This document shows positions 5,797 to 17,700 of a stretch of DNA of 34,472 nucleotides, one piece after another. Position numbers and translations under genes: made by a program. Source of the stretch: Clostridia bacterium (GTDB lineage Bacteria > Bacillota > Clostridia > Oscillospirales > CAG-272); the NCBI GenBank assembly GCA_017625935.1, contig JAGALA010000001.1, positions 1 through 34,472 of the forward strand, given 5' to 3'. Numbering within the stretch: position 1 is the stretch's first letter; every line of letters begins with the position of its first letter. The notes under the pieces were generated by a model. That model saw only the letters and a program-made list of their open reading frames with translations, was not told the origin of the DNA and did no database searches.

Positions 5797-8700
5797 GTAA
5801 GCAGCTTTACCGTACTTCATAATGAGTCCGCAAATCTTGCTTTCTGGCAACTTGTAATAAATTGCAACGAAGCAGTAGTATGCAATATTTGTGGTAACCT
5901 TTGAAATTGTGGTTCCCTCATATCTGAGTTCGCAAGTAACAACTGTATCAACGTCTGCGGCTGACAATGTATTTACCTGAACAATAACTTGCTTTGTTTC
6001 AGGATCGAATACAAGGTCTTTATTTTCGATCACGTACGTTACATACTTGCCGTCAAATGCTGTGTATGAGATAACTGCATCAAGCTTTGTTTGATCATAG
6101 TTTTCTATGTCTTCCATTCCTTTGAAATAGAGTTCCAAGAAAATTGTATGCTCAAGCGTCAATGAGATGTTATCAAAATACTTTTCAGGTTTATTGAGGA
6201 CTGCTTTGCTTACATCAATTTTGTTAGTTGCGAGTGCTTTTTGTTCTTCGGTCAAGTCTCTGTTTGCAAGCTCATCTTTATCGTGATCGAAGTAGAGCTG
6301 TGCTTCAGCACCATAGTTGAGCATGTCAACCAAGAGAACCTTGAATTCTTCATTTTCTGTTGTATTAAGTGAGTACATTGCGTAATCAACGATGCTCATA
6401 GATGTCATATCACCTGTGATTTCGCCTTCTTCAGCGCCTTCTGCAGGAGCTGTGCCCTTATAGATTTGAACTTGAATGTCACAGTTCATTTCCTTAGCAG
6501 CAATGTCCTCAACAACGATAATGCTATAATTTCCGTTGGTTGCCTTGAGCCACTCGCTTTGTGCAATGTAAGATATTTCAGGTTCTGCATTACAGTTATC
6601 TGTATGAACCTTAATTACCTTAGCATAATATGTTGAATTTGCGTCGAGTTTTTCATTGAACACATAGAAGTTCATGTCAAGCGCTTTGTTTACAGTAAGT
6701 GAAATACCGTACCACATAGTGTCCTTAATTGTTTTCTTGACAACTTGAATGAGTCCGTCGCCTGCGTTTGTTGCTTCGAAATCGTTGCCGAGTTTGTCTG
6801 CAACTGAGCTATTAAGAATGAGTGTATTCTTTTCAACGTCGGTATCTACGAACAAGTTACCTTCAATTGTGCCTGCAAGTGTTACGCTTGCGCCTGTTAC
6901 AGTGCTGTTCAAGCTGATTGCAGCATTGTAATTACCCTCTGCAATAACTGCGCTATCCTTGTCAACCACAACGGTTGTATCATTTGCACGAATAGCAATT
7001 ACTGAGAAGCTGTTGCCCTCAACGTCATTGGAGAGTGTTGAGCCTGTAAGAACAGAGTTCTTAAACTCGAAGGATGAACCCTCTGAGCCAGGTTTAACGT
7101 AAAGTGCATTGTAGCCGTCGAGTTCTGAATCGATTGCTGTCAAGTCTGTCTTTACGAATGTGATAATAGCGTAGCCGTCTTCAGCACCGATGTTAACGTT
7201 GTTAAGTGTAACCTTTGTGCCGTTCTCACTACCACCGATTGTGAGTGGTTGTGGGTTTTCGTATATTGATGAATATTTGTCAGCAATAAGGTTTACATCT
7301 GTAAGAGTAAGCTCTACTGCCTTTCTTGTATCAACACAACGGTTAACCGCTTCGATAGTACCGTTTGTAATTGTAGCGTTTGCGTAAACCTCAAATGCCT
7401 TTTTAGCTGTTGAAGTTACCTTGTGGCCACCAAGATCAACAGTTACGTTTTGTTCAATCTTGATAAGCTCGTCAATAGTTACGTCTGAAAGAAGAACTAT
7501 TGTGTTGCCGTCAATAGCTGCTGCTACTGCCTCAGCGAGTGTGCCATACTTAGTATCGCCGATTTGTGCTACTGCCTTAAGTGCAGGGATTGTTTCAGGA
7601 GCAACGAGGATTTCGCCGCATACTGAGCACTTCTTGCCCTCTGTTGAGCCGGCTGCATCAAATGTTGGAGCTACTGCAGGAATGATTTCCTCTGTATGAC
7701 CAAGAGCGTCAACATAGTTGTCTACGTAAGTGTCGCCACATACTGAACATGTGTATGTTGTGTAACCCTTGTCTGTGCAGTTTGGAGCTGTTACTACTGC
7801 TGTGTAGCTGTGACCGAGAGCGTCAACATAGTTGTCTACATAAGTGTCGCCACATACTGAGCATGTGTATGTTGTGTAACCCTTGTCTGTGCAGTTTGGA
7901 GCTGTTACTACTGATGTGTAGCTATGTCCAAGTGCGTCAACTGTTTCCTGTGCCTTTGTGGTTGTGCCACAAACTGCGCAGTACTTGCCTTCTGTAAGGC
8001 CTGTGTTAATGCAATCAGGAGCAACTGCAGGGATGATTACCTCAACGTGTGGAAGCTTTGCGATTTCTGTTTGTTCAACAAGAACCTCGTTACATACTGA
8101 GCACTTAACGCCTGCTGTGAGACCTGTTGATGTGCAGGTTGCGTCAACTGCAGGAATTATAGCTACTGTATGTGCTTCAACAACGTAAACGTCGCCGTTC
8201 TGTGCCAAGTGTACGTTTGCTGCCAAACGGTCAGCGGAAATCTCGTCAAAGAATACACCGCCTGAAACAACGATTGTACCTTCGCCGTAGAGTGAACCGC
8301 TATGAACGTTTGCAAAGTAACCGCCCTTGATGTATACGGTTGCACCCTCGGAAGCGTCAACGTTAAAGCCGTTAAAGTTGTCCTTACCGTCGAACGTGCC
8401 GCCGTAGATTGTTGTAGTACCGTCTGCTGCCCAGATTGCGTGAGCTGTTACGCCCTCGAGTCCGTTGCATGTAAACGTACCACCGTAAATTGTCAATGTA
8501 CCGTAGTTAGCAACTGTTGAGTGAACGGATGTTACGTTACCGCCCTTAATTGTTGCTGTACCGTGGTTATCAATAGCAAATGTGAAGTTAGAAATGTTAT
8601 TGATTGTACCGCCGTTCATAACGAATGTAGCGCCTTCTTCAACTCTAACTGTTGTAGCATCGTATCCTGCGCCAGGAGCGTCGCCATCCTCGTTAGTTGT

Positions 8701-11700
8701 GTTGATTGCACCGCCATTCATTGTGAATGTAGCGCCCTCTAAGCATTGTACACCGTAGCCACCGTTAGCGTCGATAGCGTTGATTGTACCGCTTTCGAGT
8801 GTGAGGTTGCCATAGTTGTAGATGCCACGAGAATTGATTGTACCGTTACCCGTGATTACAAGAGTACCGTTATTTGTAATTGCGTAGAGATGCTTGCCTG
8901 CTGCTTCATCTGCCCAAGCAGCGTTGATTGTCTTGCCGTTCAAGTCAAGAACAATTTCAGGAGCTGCTGCTGTCGAGCTTCTTCTGAGATATGCTGCTGC
9001 AGGTGCAGGAATGATGAGAGACTCGCTAAGTGTAACGTCGTCTGTAAGAACAACTGTTACTGTTCCACTTGCGTTAGCAGCTGCATTGATTGCCTCTTGG
9101 AGTGTTAAGTAAGCTGTGTCGCCAACCATTGCTTCAACAACAACCTTTTCGCCATCAACTACAACCTCAATACCCATTTGAGCAATGTCAGGTAAGTAGA
9201 TAACGTCTGTCAATGCTGAACCGTCAGTTACTGTACATTTTTCAAATGATGCTTCAACGTTTTCTTTGCCGAAGTCGATTGTCATTTCAGGATTGAACTT
9301 AGTATTTGTGATTTCAACGTCTTGATAGAATCTTAATTGGTCATAATAACCGTCAGCAAATTCGGAATCAGAGATTGTAACCTTGTTAATTGTGCTTCCG
9401 AAGCTGGTCCAACCGGTGATTACGCAGTTATTGATTACAATGTTACCGCCTGCACTACCGTCAAAGTGGATGCCGTAAACATCACCTGTGATAATGCTGT
9501 CCTTAAAGGTTACTGTGCCGCTTGTGTAGCAGTAACGGAAGCCGTTTCCACCAACTACTTTACAGCCCTCAATGAGAACGTCCTTAGCGCTGATGTAGCC
9601 TGCTGTGTTGCCACCGTTATTAACGTTCAAGTTCTTAACTGTAGCGCCGTTTGCTGTTACGTTGAGCTTGCCTGTAATGTTAACGAGGTTGTTGCCCTCT
9701 GCGTCGGTTTCACCAACGAGAACAATTGCCTTGTCAACGTTGATTGTTGTTGTGTAGTTGCCTGCGAGAACTGTTACAGTATCATTTGCCTTAGCCGCCT
9801 TGATTGCGTCAGCGATTGATGTGTAACCGATGTTGCCAATCTTAGCAACGAAAGTTACAGGAGCAAGAACAGTTTCGCTACCTACAACAACTGTGATGTC
9901 GTTGTTTTCGTCTTTGTTGTTGTCCTTCTTGTTGTTCCAGAGTGAGTTGCCTGAAACGTTACCTGCCGCGAAGCCTGTTGCGGTTGTCTTGTCATCAATT
10001 GTCAACTTGATACCTGCTGTATAGCTGGAATCCATTTCAATTGCTGCCTTACCGTCAACTGCTTGTGATGCCTTGAATTCACAGTCTTTAACTGCTACTT
10101 CATTGAATACAGTTGCGCCTTCGTGGTAGATGAGTACAGACTTACCGTCTGAATTGAATGTACATCCGTTAAATTCAACATACTTAGCGCTGTATGTCCA
10201 TACGTTGTATGTATCGCCTGTTACATTGAATTCACAGTTGTTGAATATTTCGCTTGTGCCATAGAGGAATACAGTACCGTTAATTGTACAGTTGTTGTAT
10301 TTCATATCGCCACAATGCTGTAAGCCATGATATGGCCAGCCATTTGCAGCCCAGTTAAATGTAACATTATTAAATGTTAAGCTTGCGTTTGTTCCGAATT
10401 GAGCTGAACCCATTTCAAATTCAACGCCGTCAACTGCGCCTGTGATTTCTACATCCTTGCCTTCTACTCCATAGAGTGAGTATTTACCTGCTGTAAGGAT
10501 TGTAATCTTGTCGCCGTCAACTGCCGCCTTAAATGCGTCAGCGAGTGTTTCGTATCTTGTGCCGTTAACCTCTGCAACGTTAATTATAACAGTATTGTTA
10601 TCATCAACAATTGCATCTGTGATTACGGTTGTACCGTCTGCTGTGTAGTTTGTCTTGTCAGCAGGAACGATACCCTTCGAGCAGTCAACAAATGTGTTGC
10701 CGCTTGCAATAATGGTTGCGCCCTTTGTATTGAGTGCTTCCTTATTTGCATTGCCTGTGTATGTGAATGTGTTGTCTGTAAGTGTAATCTTGTCCGCTAC
10801 ATCTGACTTGATCATACCGTAGCCGTCGTTACCAACTGTTACGCTTGTGCCTGTGATTGTGAAGTTACCGTCATCGAGCCAAATTGCGTATTCGTTAGTT
10901 GTGTTAGCGTTAACTGTACAATTTGTCAATGTGCAGTTGCCGCTGAGACGGATACCGTCTTCAAATACTACGTTTTCGAACGTTGTATCAATGAAGTTTT
11001 GATACATAAATTCGTTAGCTGTTGGGAGATATGCGCCCTCATCAGCGAATGTAATATTCTTAATTGTTACGCCCTTGATGTCAGATACACCGCCACCTAC
11101 GATTGTAAGCTTAGCATTTTCATCTGCGCCCTCAATAACAACACTTGTTGCACCGAAGTCAACAATGCCGTGTGAGTAAGATGTTTCAAGCTCAGCCGCA
11201 CCGTAGATCTTGAATGTAGCATTCAATTCTGCATATGGACGTGCTTCAATATACGCCTTAGCATCGTTAATTGCATCTGCAAGAGTTGCAAATTCCTTGC
11301 CTGCGCCAATTTCATATTCCTTGTCAAGTGCAGGAATATTAACTGTTGAAGTTACAGTTGCTGTGTCTTCCTTAGTATATGTTGCTGTTGTATCTGTAAG
11401 GTGGATACCGCCGTCACGAAGCTCGCCTGAGATTGTAACTGCTGAAGTATCTTCAATAGACAATGTTTGACCTGCTTCAATACGGATACCAGCCTTGGTA
11501 ATACCTGTAAGTGTGATTTCTGAAGCACCACTTACCGTATAGTTACCGCGGAAGAATACACGACCGTCAAGGTTGTTTACGGTTACCTTAGAATTGTCAA
11601 CCACAATGTCGTTGCCCGTTGATGCATTTACACAAATGATATCAAGGTCAAGAGCTGTTGTGTTGTCAACAACGATTTCGGAGCCGTTTACGATGTTGAG

Positions 11701-14700
11701 GTCAGAGTTGTTGCCGTCAAGACCGATGAGGTATGTACCTGTAACGCCCGTAGCAACCAACTCAACGTTGTCAAATGTAAGTGTTTGATTTGCAAACATC
11801 CAGAACACTGCTGTGCTTGGTTTTACACTTGGGTCAACTACTATAGTACCGTTCTTAAATGTAGTAGTACCGAAGTAAAGGTCATCCTCTGTGAGTGTGA
11901 GTGTATTGCCGTTTAAGTCAATTACACTTGCCTTTGTGATAGCACGCTGGCTTGTAAGAGCAGGTGTAGCGTCGCTAAGGAGAACGATTGTGTCGCCCTC
12001 AGCAGCTGCTGCAAATGCTTCTTCAAGTGTTGAGTAGCTGCTATTGCCAATCTGTGCAGCAACAAAGTAATTGTTTGTTGCGCCTGTTACTGAGCTAATA
12101 GCGTTGCCGCTTGCTGCAATGCCTGTTGGTTCAAGCACTACAGTAGTACCTCTTGTACCACCAACGAGTGCGCCGGCACTTACAGTTACGTTATTTACAT
12201 TATTAAATGTTACGCCCTTAACCGTGCAGTTATTAACTGTACCGTTTGAACCGCTGTTTTGGTATTGACCAACAAGACCGCCGATTGACATAGTCTTGAG
12301 GTTGTCGTTTGCATAGTCAACAGTTGCCGTTGTTTCGATAACAACGTTTTCAACTACGCAGTTTTCAACCTTTGAGTGTTGGCTTGTGATACCAACGATA
12401 CCACCAACCTTACGTGTACCGCTAATCAAGATATTCTTAACAGTATTGCCGATAAGGTGGTTGTTTTCGCCGTTGTGACCAACGATACCGCCAACGTTGT
12501 CACCTTCGTTGCTTGCGTTGTCATGCTCTGCAACGATGTAGCTTGAGTCTGTACCGTTACCGATAACTGAAGAATTAGAGATTACAGCATAACCTTGGCC
12601 GTTGATACCGCCAACCATATAGTTACCGTAAATCTTAATATCGCCTGTAACATGGCAGTTTTCGATAGTACCGGTATAACCCATACCAACAATACCGCCA
12701 ACATATGAAATACCTGTTGCTGTAATATTATTTACAGTTACATTCTTAATTGTAGCACCAGTTGCCTTACCGAATAAGCCAACGTATGAGGTAGAGCCGT
12801 CACCAACAATAATGTTGCTGATCACCTTACCGTTGCCGTCAAATGTACCGCTGAATGGAGCGTCAACTGTACCGATTGGCTCCCAGTTTGCAGCTGCTCT
12901 TACAGAGTAAGTAGCTATCTCATTGAAGTCAATGTCAGCTGTGAGCTTAACGTACATGCCCTTATAGTTATTACCGCCGTTTACCTCAGCAGCAAGTGTA
13001 AAGAGATCGTCTATTGAGCCAACAATGTAAGGATCTTCCTCTGTACCTGTGCCTGCAAGAGTCTTTTCAACTACAAGACCATCAGCTGTCTTTTCAACAG
13101 TTGCATTACCGTTTATAACCTCAATTGTGCCTGTAAAGCCGCTGAGATCTGCTTTGATCACAGTAACTGCCTCTGTGCCAAGGTCTGCAACGTCAACAAC
13201 GATCTTACCGCTGCCTGTGATCGCCTTAGTAGTAATTAAGCTGTTTACATTTACATTGAGAGTGCCATCAATTTTAATCCACTGCCATGAATCGAACTTA
13301 GAATCAGTTACGTTTATAGAAGCGCCTGAAGCAATAGTTACTCTACCAATCTCGTTAGCAGAATTTATATTAGCATAAGCGCCGTTCTTGATTGTTAAGC
13401 TTGCTCCGCTCCATTGAACAGTTAAAATTGCATCACGGAAATCGGGTTCAACATTGAATTCACCGTCGTTTCTGCCACCATCGATAGTGAGAGAGCCGCC
13501 ACGGAAGTCTTCAATTACACCGAGGATCTTAGAGCCCGCCTCAAGTTCTGCATCGCAGTAATAGTAGAAGCAGTTTGCTTCAGCATCAGAATCAACAACA
13601 GAATTGTTTGTGAGCTTAACGTTGCCCTCAAAGAAGTATTGTTCTGTAACCTTGATGTTAACACCGTCAAATATAAAGCTTCCGTTGTTAGTACGTGCGC
13701 CGGTATAAAGTTCGTCAAAGTAGTAAACTGCGCCGCCGTTATCCTGCTTGATAGTTACGCTATCAAATGCAGTCACGTATACAAGGTCAAATGTATCAGC
13801 TGTTGAAGCATCGTTTGTACCTATAATTGTAATAACAAGGTCTGTGATGCCTGCTTCTTTTGCAGCTGTGAGAGCTTCTGCGACACTATAGTAAATCGCA
13901 TCGTCAATCTTAGCAACTGCCATTACTACAACATATTCACCGTTTATGTATTCAACCTTAGAATTTTCTATTGTTGATTCAATTTCAAGTCCTGCAACAC
14001 CTGAAACAGATGCATCTGCATTACCGAGCTTGATGTCACCTGCAACTGTGCCGGTTCCCTCAACTGTCAAGTCGCCATTTACAGTAAGTGCCTTACCGTC
14101 AGCAACAGTCAAGGTATAACCGTTAGTGTTGATTGTACCTGTGTGACCTGCATTGAGAAGTGTTACGTTAGAATTAACTGTGAGATCCTCTAAGAGCTCG
14201 TAGCCGTAGCCATTTGAAAGTCTTGAGAGGCTGTTAGTATAACCTGCAAGGTTGCCGTTAGCATCTACCTTCTTGAGTGCGTAGTATGCTGTACCATCAG
14301 TTGACAAAGCCTTGTCAAGGTTAGTATTTGGATAAGCCGCAGTATCGATTTGGAGAGTTCTTGTATCAAGAACCGCGCCCTCCTCAGCTGTAATGCCAAG
14401 AGGAGTTGTTACACCGCTACCCAAATCCACATCAACATAGCTTGCAGAAAGCTTGTTTACAACTTTCAAGGTTGAGCCGTTAACTGTAAGGTCTGCGTTC
14501 CAACCCTTCTTGTTGATGATAGAAACATTATCAAAAGTAATGTTTTGTGCCTTATAAATATTAGCACCCTCTGCAATGTTGTTGGAATCAAGAACAATGT
14601 CCTTAAGTGTAACGTTGTCGCAGTTTACGTTGATAAGGTGCTTACCGTTGCCGGTGCCCCAGTTTGTGCTGCTTGCATAGAGTCTGTAGCCGTTACCGTC

Positions 14701-17700
14701 AAGAGTTACATTCCTACCGTTTGTATAAAGTGAGAAAATAAGTCTTGTGTAAAGCTCGGCATCAGCATTCATTACAACCGTTTCGCCGTCCTGTGCTGCT
14801 CCAAGGGCGTCAAGTAGGCTGCTATAACCAACGCTGCCGATAAAAGCAACAGGTGGAGCAACAAGCGCGCCTTCCTCATTTACGAGCAAGTTCTTGCCTG
14901 TAACCTGAATAGCATCATAAACAACGTCAGTGTCGCCACCGAATACAATATAATCGGTAACAGAATCGCCAACATTCATGTTTGTTGCATCGATTGTAAT
15001 CTTACCGTTTGTTCCGCAATCGAAGTCGTTAACGATAAGCTTACCAGGCATTGCAACAGACATTGTGCCTTCGTTTACCCAGTTTTGATTGCTGTCAACT
15101 AATTCAAATGTGCCGCCGGTAACATTGATAGAACCGGTGTTGCCGCCGTGGCTGCTCATAATAGGAGCCTTGACAACAAAGTTAGAGCCATTGGTAACAC
15201 TAACCTCACCTGCATTTGCAAATGAACCGCCAACTGTTACGTTAGAATTGTCAAGTGTAAATACTGTTCCATCGTCCCAAAGCTCAAGATGTGAAGCAAA
15301 GCTTACAACTGAGCCTGTTGCTGTAGCTTTAACAGCAGGTGTAAGTCCATCTACTGTAGGCATATATGTCTTTAATGTTTTTGTAAAATCTACAATACTA
15401 TTAGTAAAGTTAAGATTAAACTCACCTGTTGCGCCGCTATTCTTAGTTGTAGCGTCGCCAAGAACAACGTAGGCGTTTGTTACATTAAATTGTACACCGG
15501 CACCGTCGCCGTTGAAGGAAATACCAGCAACAAGCTCAAGTGAAGGAGTAATTGTTGTCTTATCAGCTGTCTTTGCATCAGCTACTGAACCGGTGATATT
15601 AAAGATGTTGCCGTAAGAAACGGTCATACGTCCGCTTGTCACCTTCAAGGATGCACCCTCACCAATAGTAATGGTATTGTTATACCAACCGGGATTGAAG
15701 GTACCAACGGTAGTTGCGCCTGCAAATGTCAAATCGCCACCTGCTTTAATTGTACCGTTAATAGTCTTGCCATTACCATTCAAGATAATGCCCGCTGGGA
15801 GAGTAACTACTGAATCAAGAGTTACATCAGCAAGAAGAACAACCTCGTCGTCTGCCTTTGCAGCTGCGATTGCTTCTTCAAGTGTTGCGTACTTAACGTC
15901 GCCAATTTGAGCAACAGCAGGAGCATTAACAGTTGCGTTAACTGTTGCTGTATCTGCCTTTGTATATGTTGCGGTTGCATCTGTAATATGGATGCCGCCG
16001 TCACGAGGCTCACCTGTGATAGTAACAGATGCGGTGTCCTCAATGGAAAGTGTTTGACCTGCTTCAATTCTAATACCAGCCTTGGTAATACCTTCAAGGA
16101 CAATTTCAGATGTGCCGCTGATGGTGTAGTTACCGCGGAAGAATACTCTACCGTCAAGGTTGGTTACATTAACCTTAGAATTGTCAACCACAATGTCGTT
16201 ACCTGTAGATGCGTTAACGCAAATAATGTCAAGGTCAAGCGCTGTGGTATTTTCAACAACGATTTCAGAACCGTTTACGATGTTGAGGTCAGAGTTGTTG
16301 CCGTCAAGACCGATGAGATATGTACCTGTAACGCCCGTAGCAACCAATTTAACACCGTCAAATGTGAGTGTTTGGTTTGCGAACATCCAGAACACAGCTG
16401 TGCTTGGCTTAACACTTGGATCAACTACGATAGTACCATTCTTAAATGTAGTAGTACCAAAGTAAAGGTCATCCTCAGTAAGAGTAAGAGTATAACCGCC
16501 AAGATCAATTACACTTGCCTTTGTGATAGCACGCTGGCTTGTAAGAGCAGGTGTAGCGTCGCCAAGGAGAACGATTGTATCGCCCTCAGCAGCTGCTGCA
16601 AATGCTTCTTCAAGTGTTGCGTACTCAACACCGTTAACAGAAGCAACAGGCTTTGCAGGAGTTGCAACAGTAACGCCGTCAGCCTCGAAGCCGTTCTTAT
16701 CAAGAGTTACGCCCTCTGCAAGCTCAACGGTTTCAGTTGAAGCGTGAAGAAGTGTAACGGTTGAGCCGCTTTCAGCCACAGCTGCCGCTTGTGCAACTGT
16801 TGTGTAAATCTTACCGTCTACCAAAACGCCGCATGCACCGTTGTCATTCTTACAAGTAGGAGCAACGTCGCTTGTTACAGCTACTCCGTTAGGAGCGCCG
16901 TCGAGGTCAAGCTCAAATGTACCTGTGCTTGAATATGTATTGCCCTCAAGCGTTACGCTCTCGCCGTATGTAAGAACGATAGCAGGCTTGTCACTTACTG
17001 CGCTGAAGTTAGTATTCTTAACCGTTAAATCGGTTGTCTTTGCCGCGCCCTCAGCATACATCTTAATGCCGCGGTAATCAGCAAATACGCAACCATCAAC
17101 AGTTGCATTTACGTCACCGTATGCCCAAAGACCGTACTTATCGTGTGAACGGTAGAATGTACATTTTGTAAATGTAACATTGCCGCTTGATGCATATGCG
17201 CCGTTTACAAACGTACAATTTGTATAATTAACGCTTACAACGTCATATACGCCGAATGCAACGTTCATAAAGCCCGCATTGTAAATATGGCCGCCTGCTG
17301 ACTTGCTAAGAATCAAGTCCTCGAAAGCAACCTTTTTACCTGTTGCTGTGATATAGCCTTGAACGTCAAGGTAGATTTCAGCATCTGTGTCCTTACCAAC
17401 AAAGGTAATGGAATCAAAGCTACCTGAAATCGGGCTGTTAAGAGTTACCTTATCGTAAATCTCAACAGTAACGTCACCTGTCAAAGCCTTAGCAGCTTCG
17501 AGGGCCTCTGCAAATGTTGCATAGCCAGTGCCGTTAACCATTGCCACTTGTGTTTCGTCAGTTACAGAAGCCACTTCTGTCGTTTGGCTGTCTGAACCGA
17601 CAGGAGCTATTTCGTCAACTGTGTTTGCAAGTGCTTGCAATGGTACAAATGCTAGCAACATGAACACAATGAGAAATAGACCCAAGAAACGTTTTGTCTT

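Noticed and set aside
5782..6000. Cell-wall sorting signal in the giant protein
   Set aside because: No LPxTG-like motif, hydrophobic span or basic tail at the C-terminus, so the anchoring mode stays open.
15907..16740. 277-codon plus-strand frame and many other plus-strand frames opposite the giant gene
   Set aside because: They are antisense shadows of a repetitive, codon-biased coding sequence; compositions are implausible (very Cys- and Val-rich) and they lack ribosome-binding sites.
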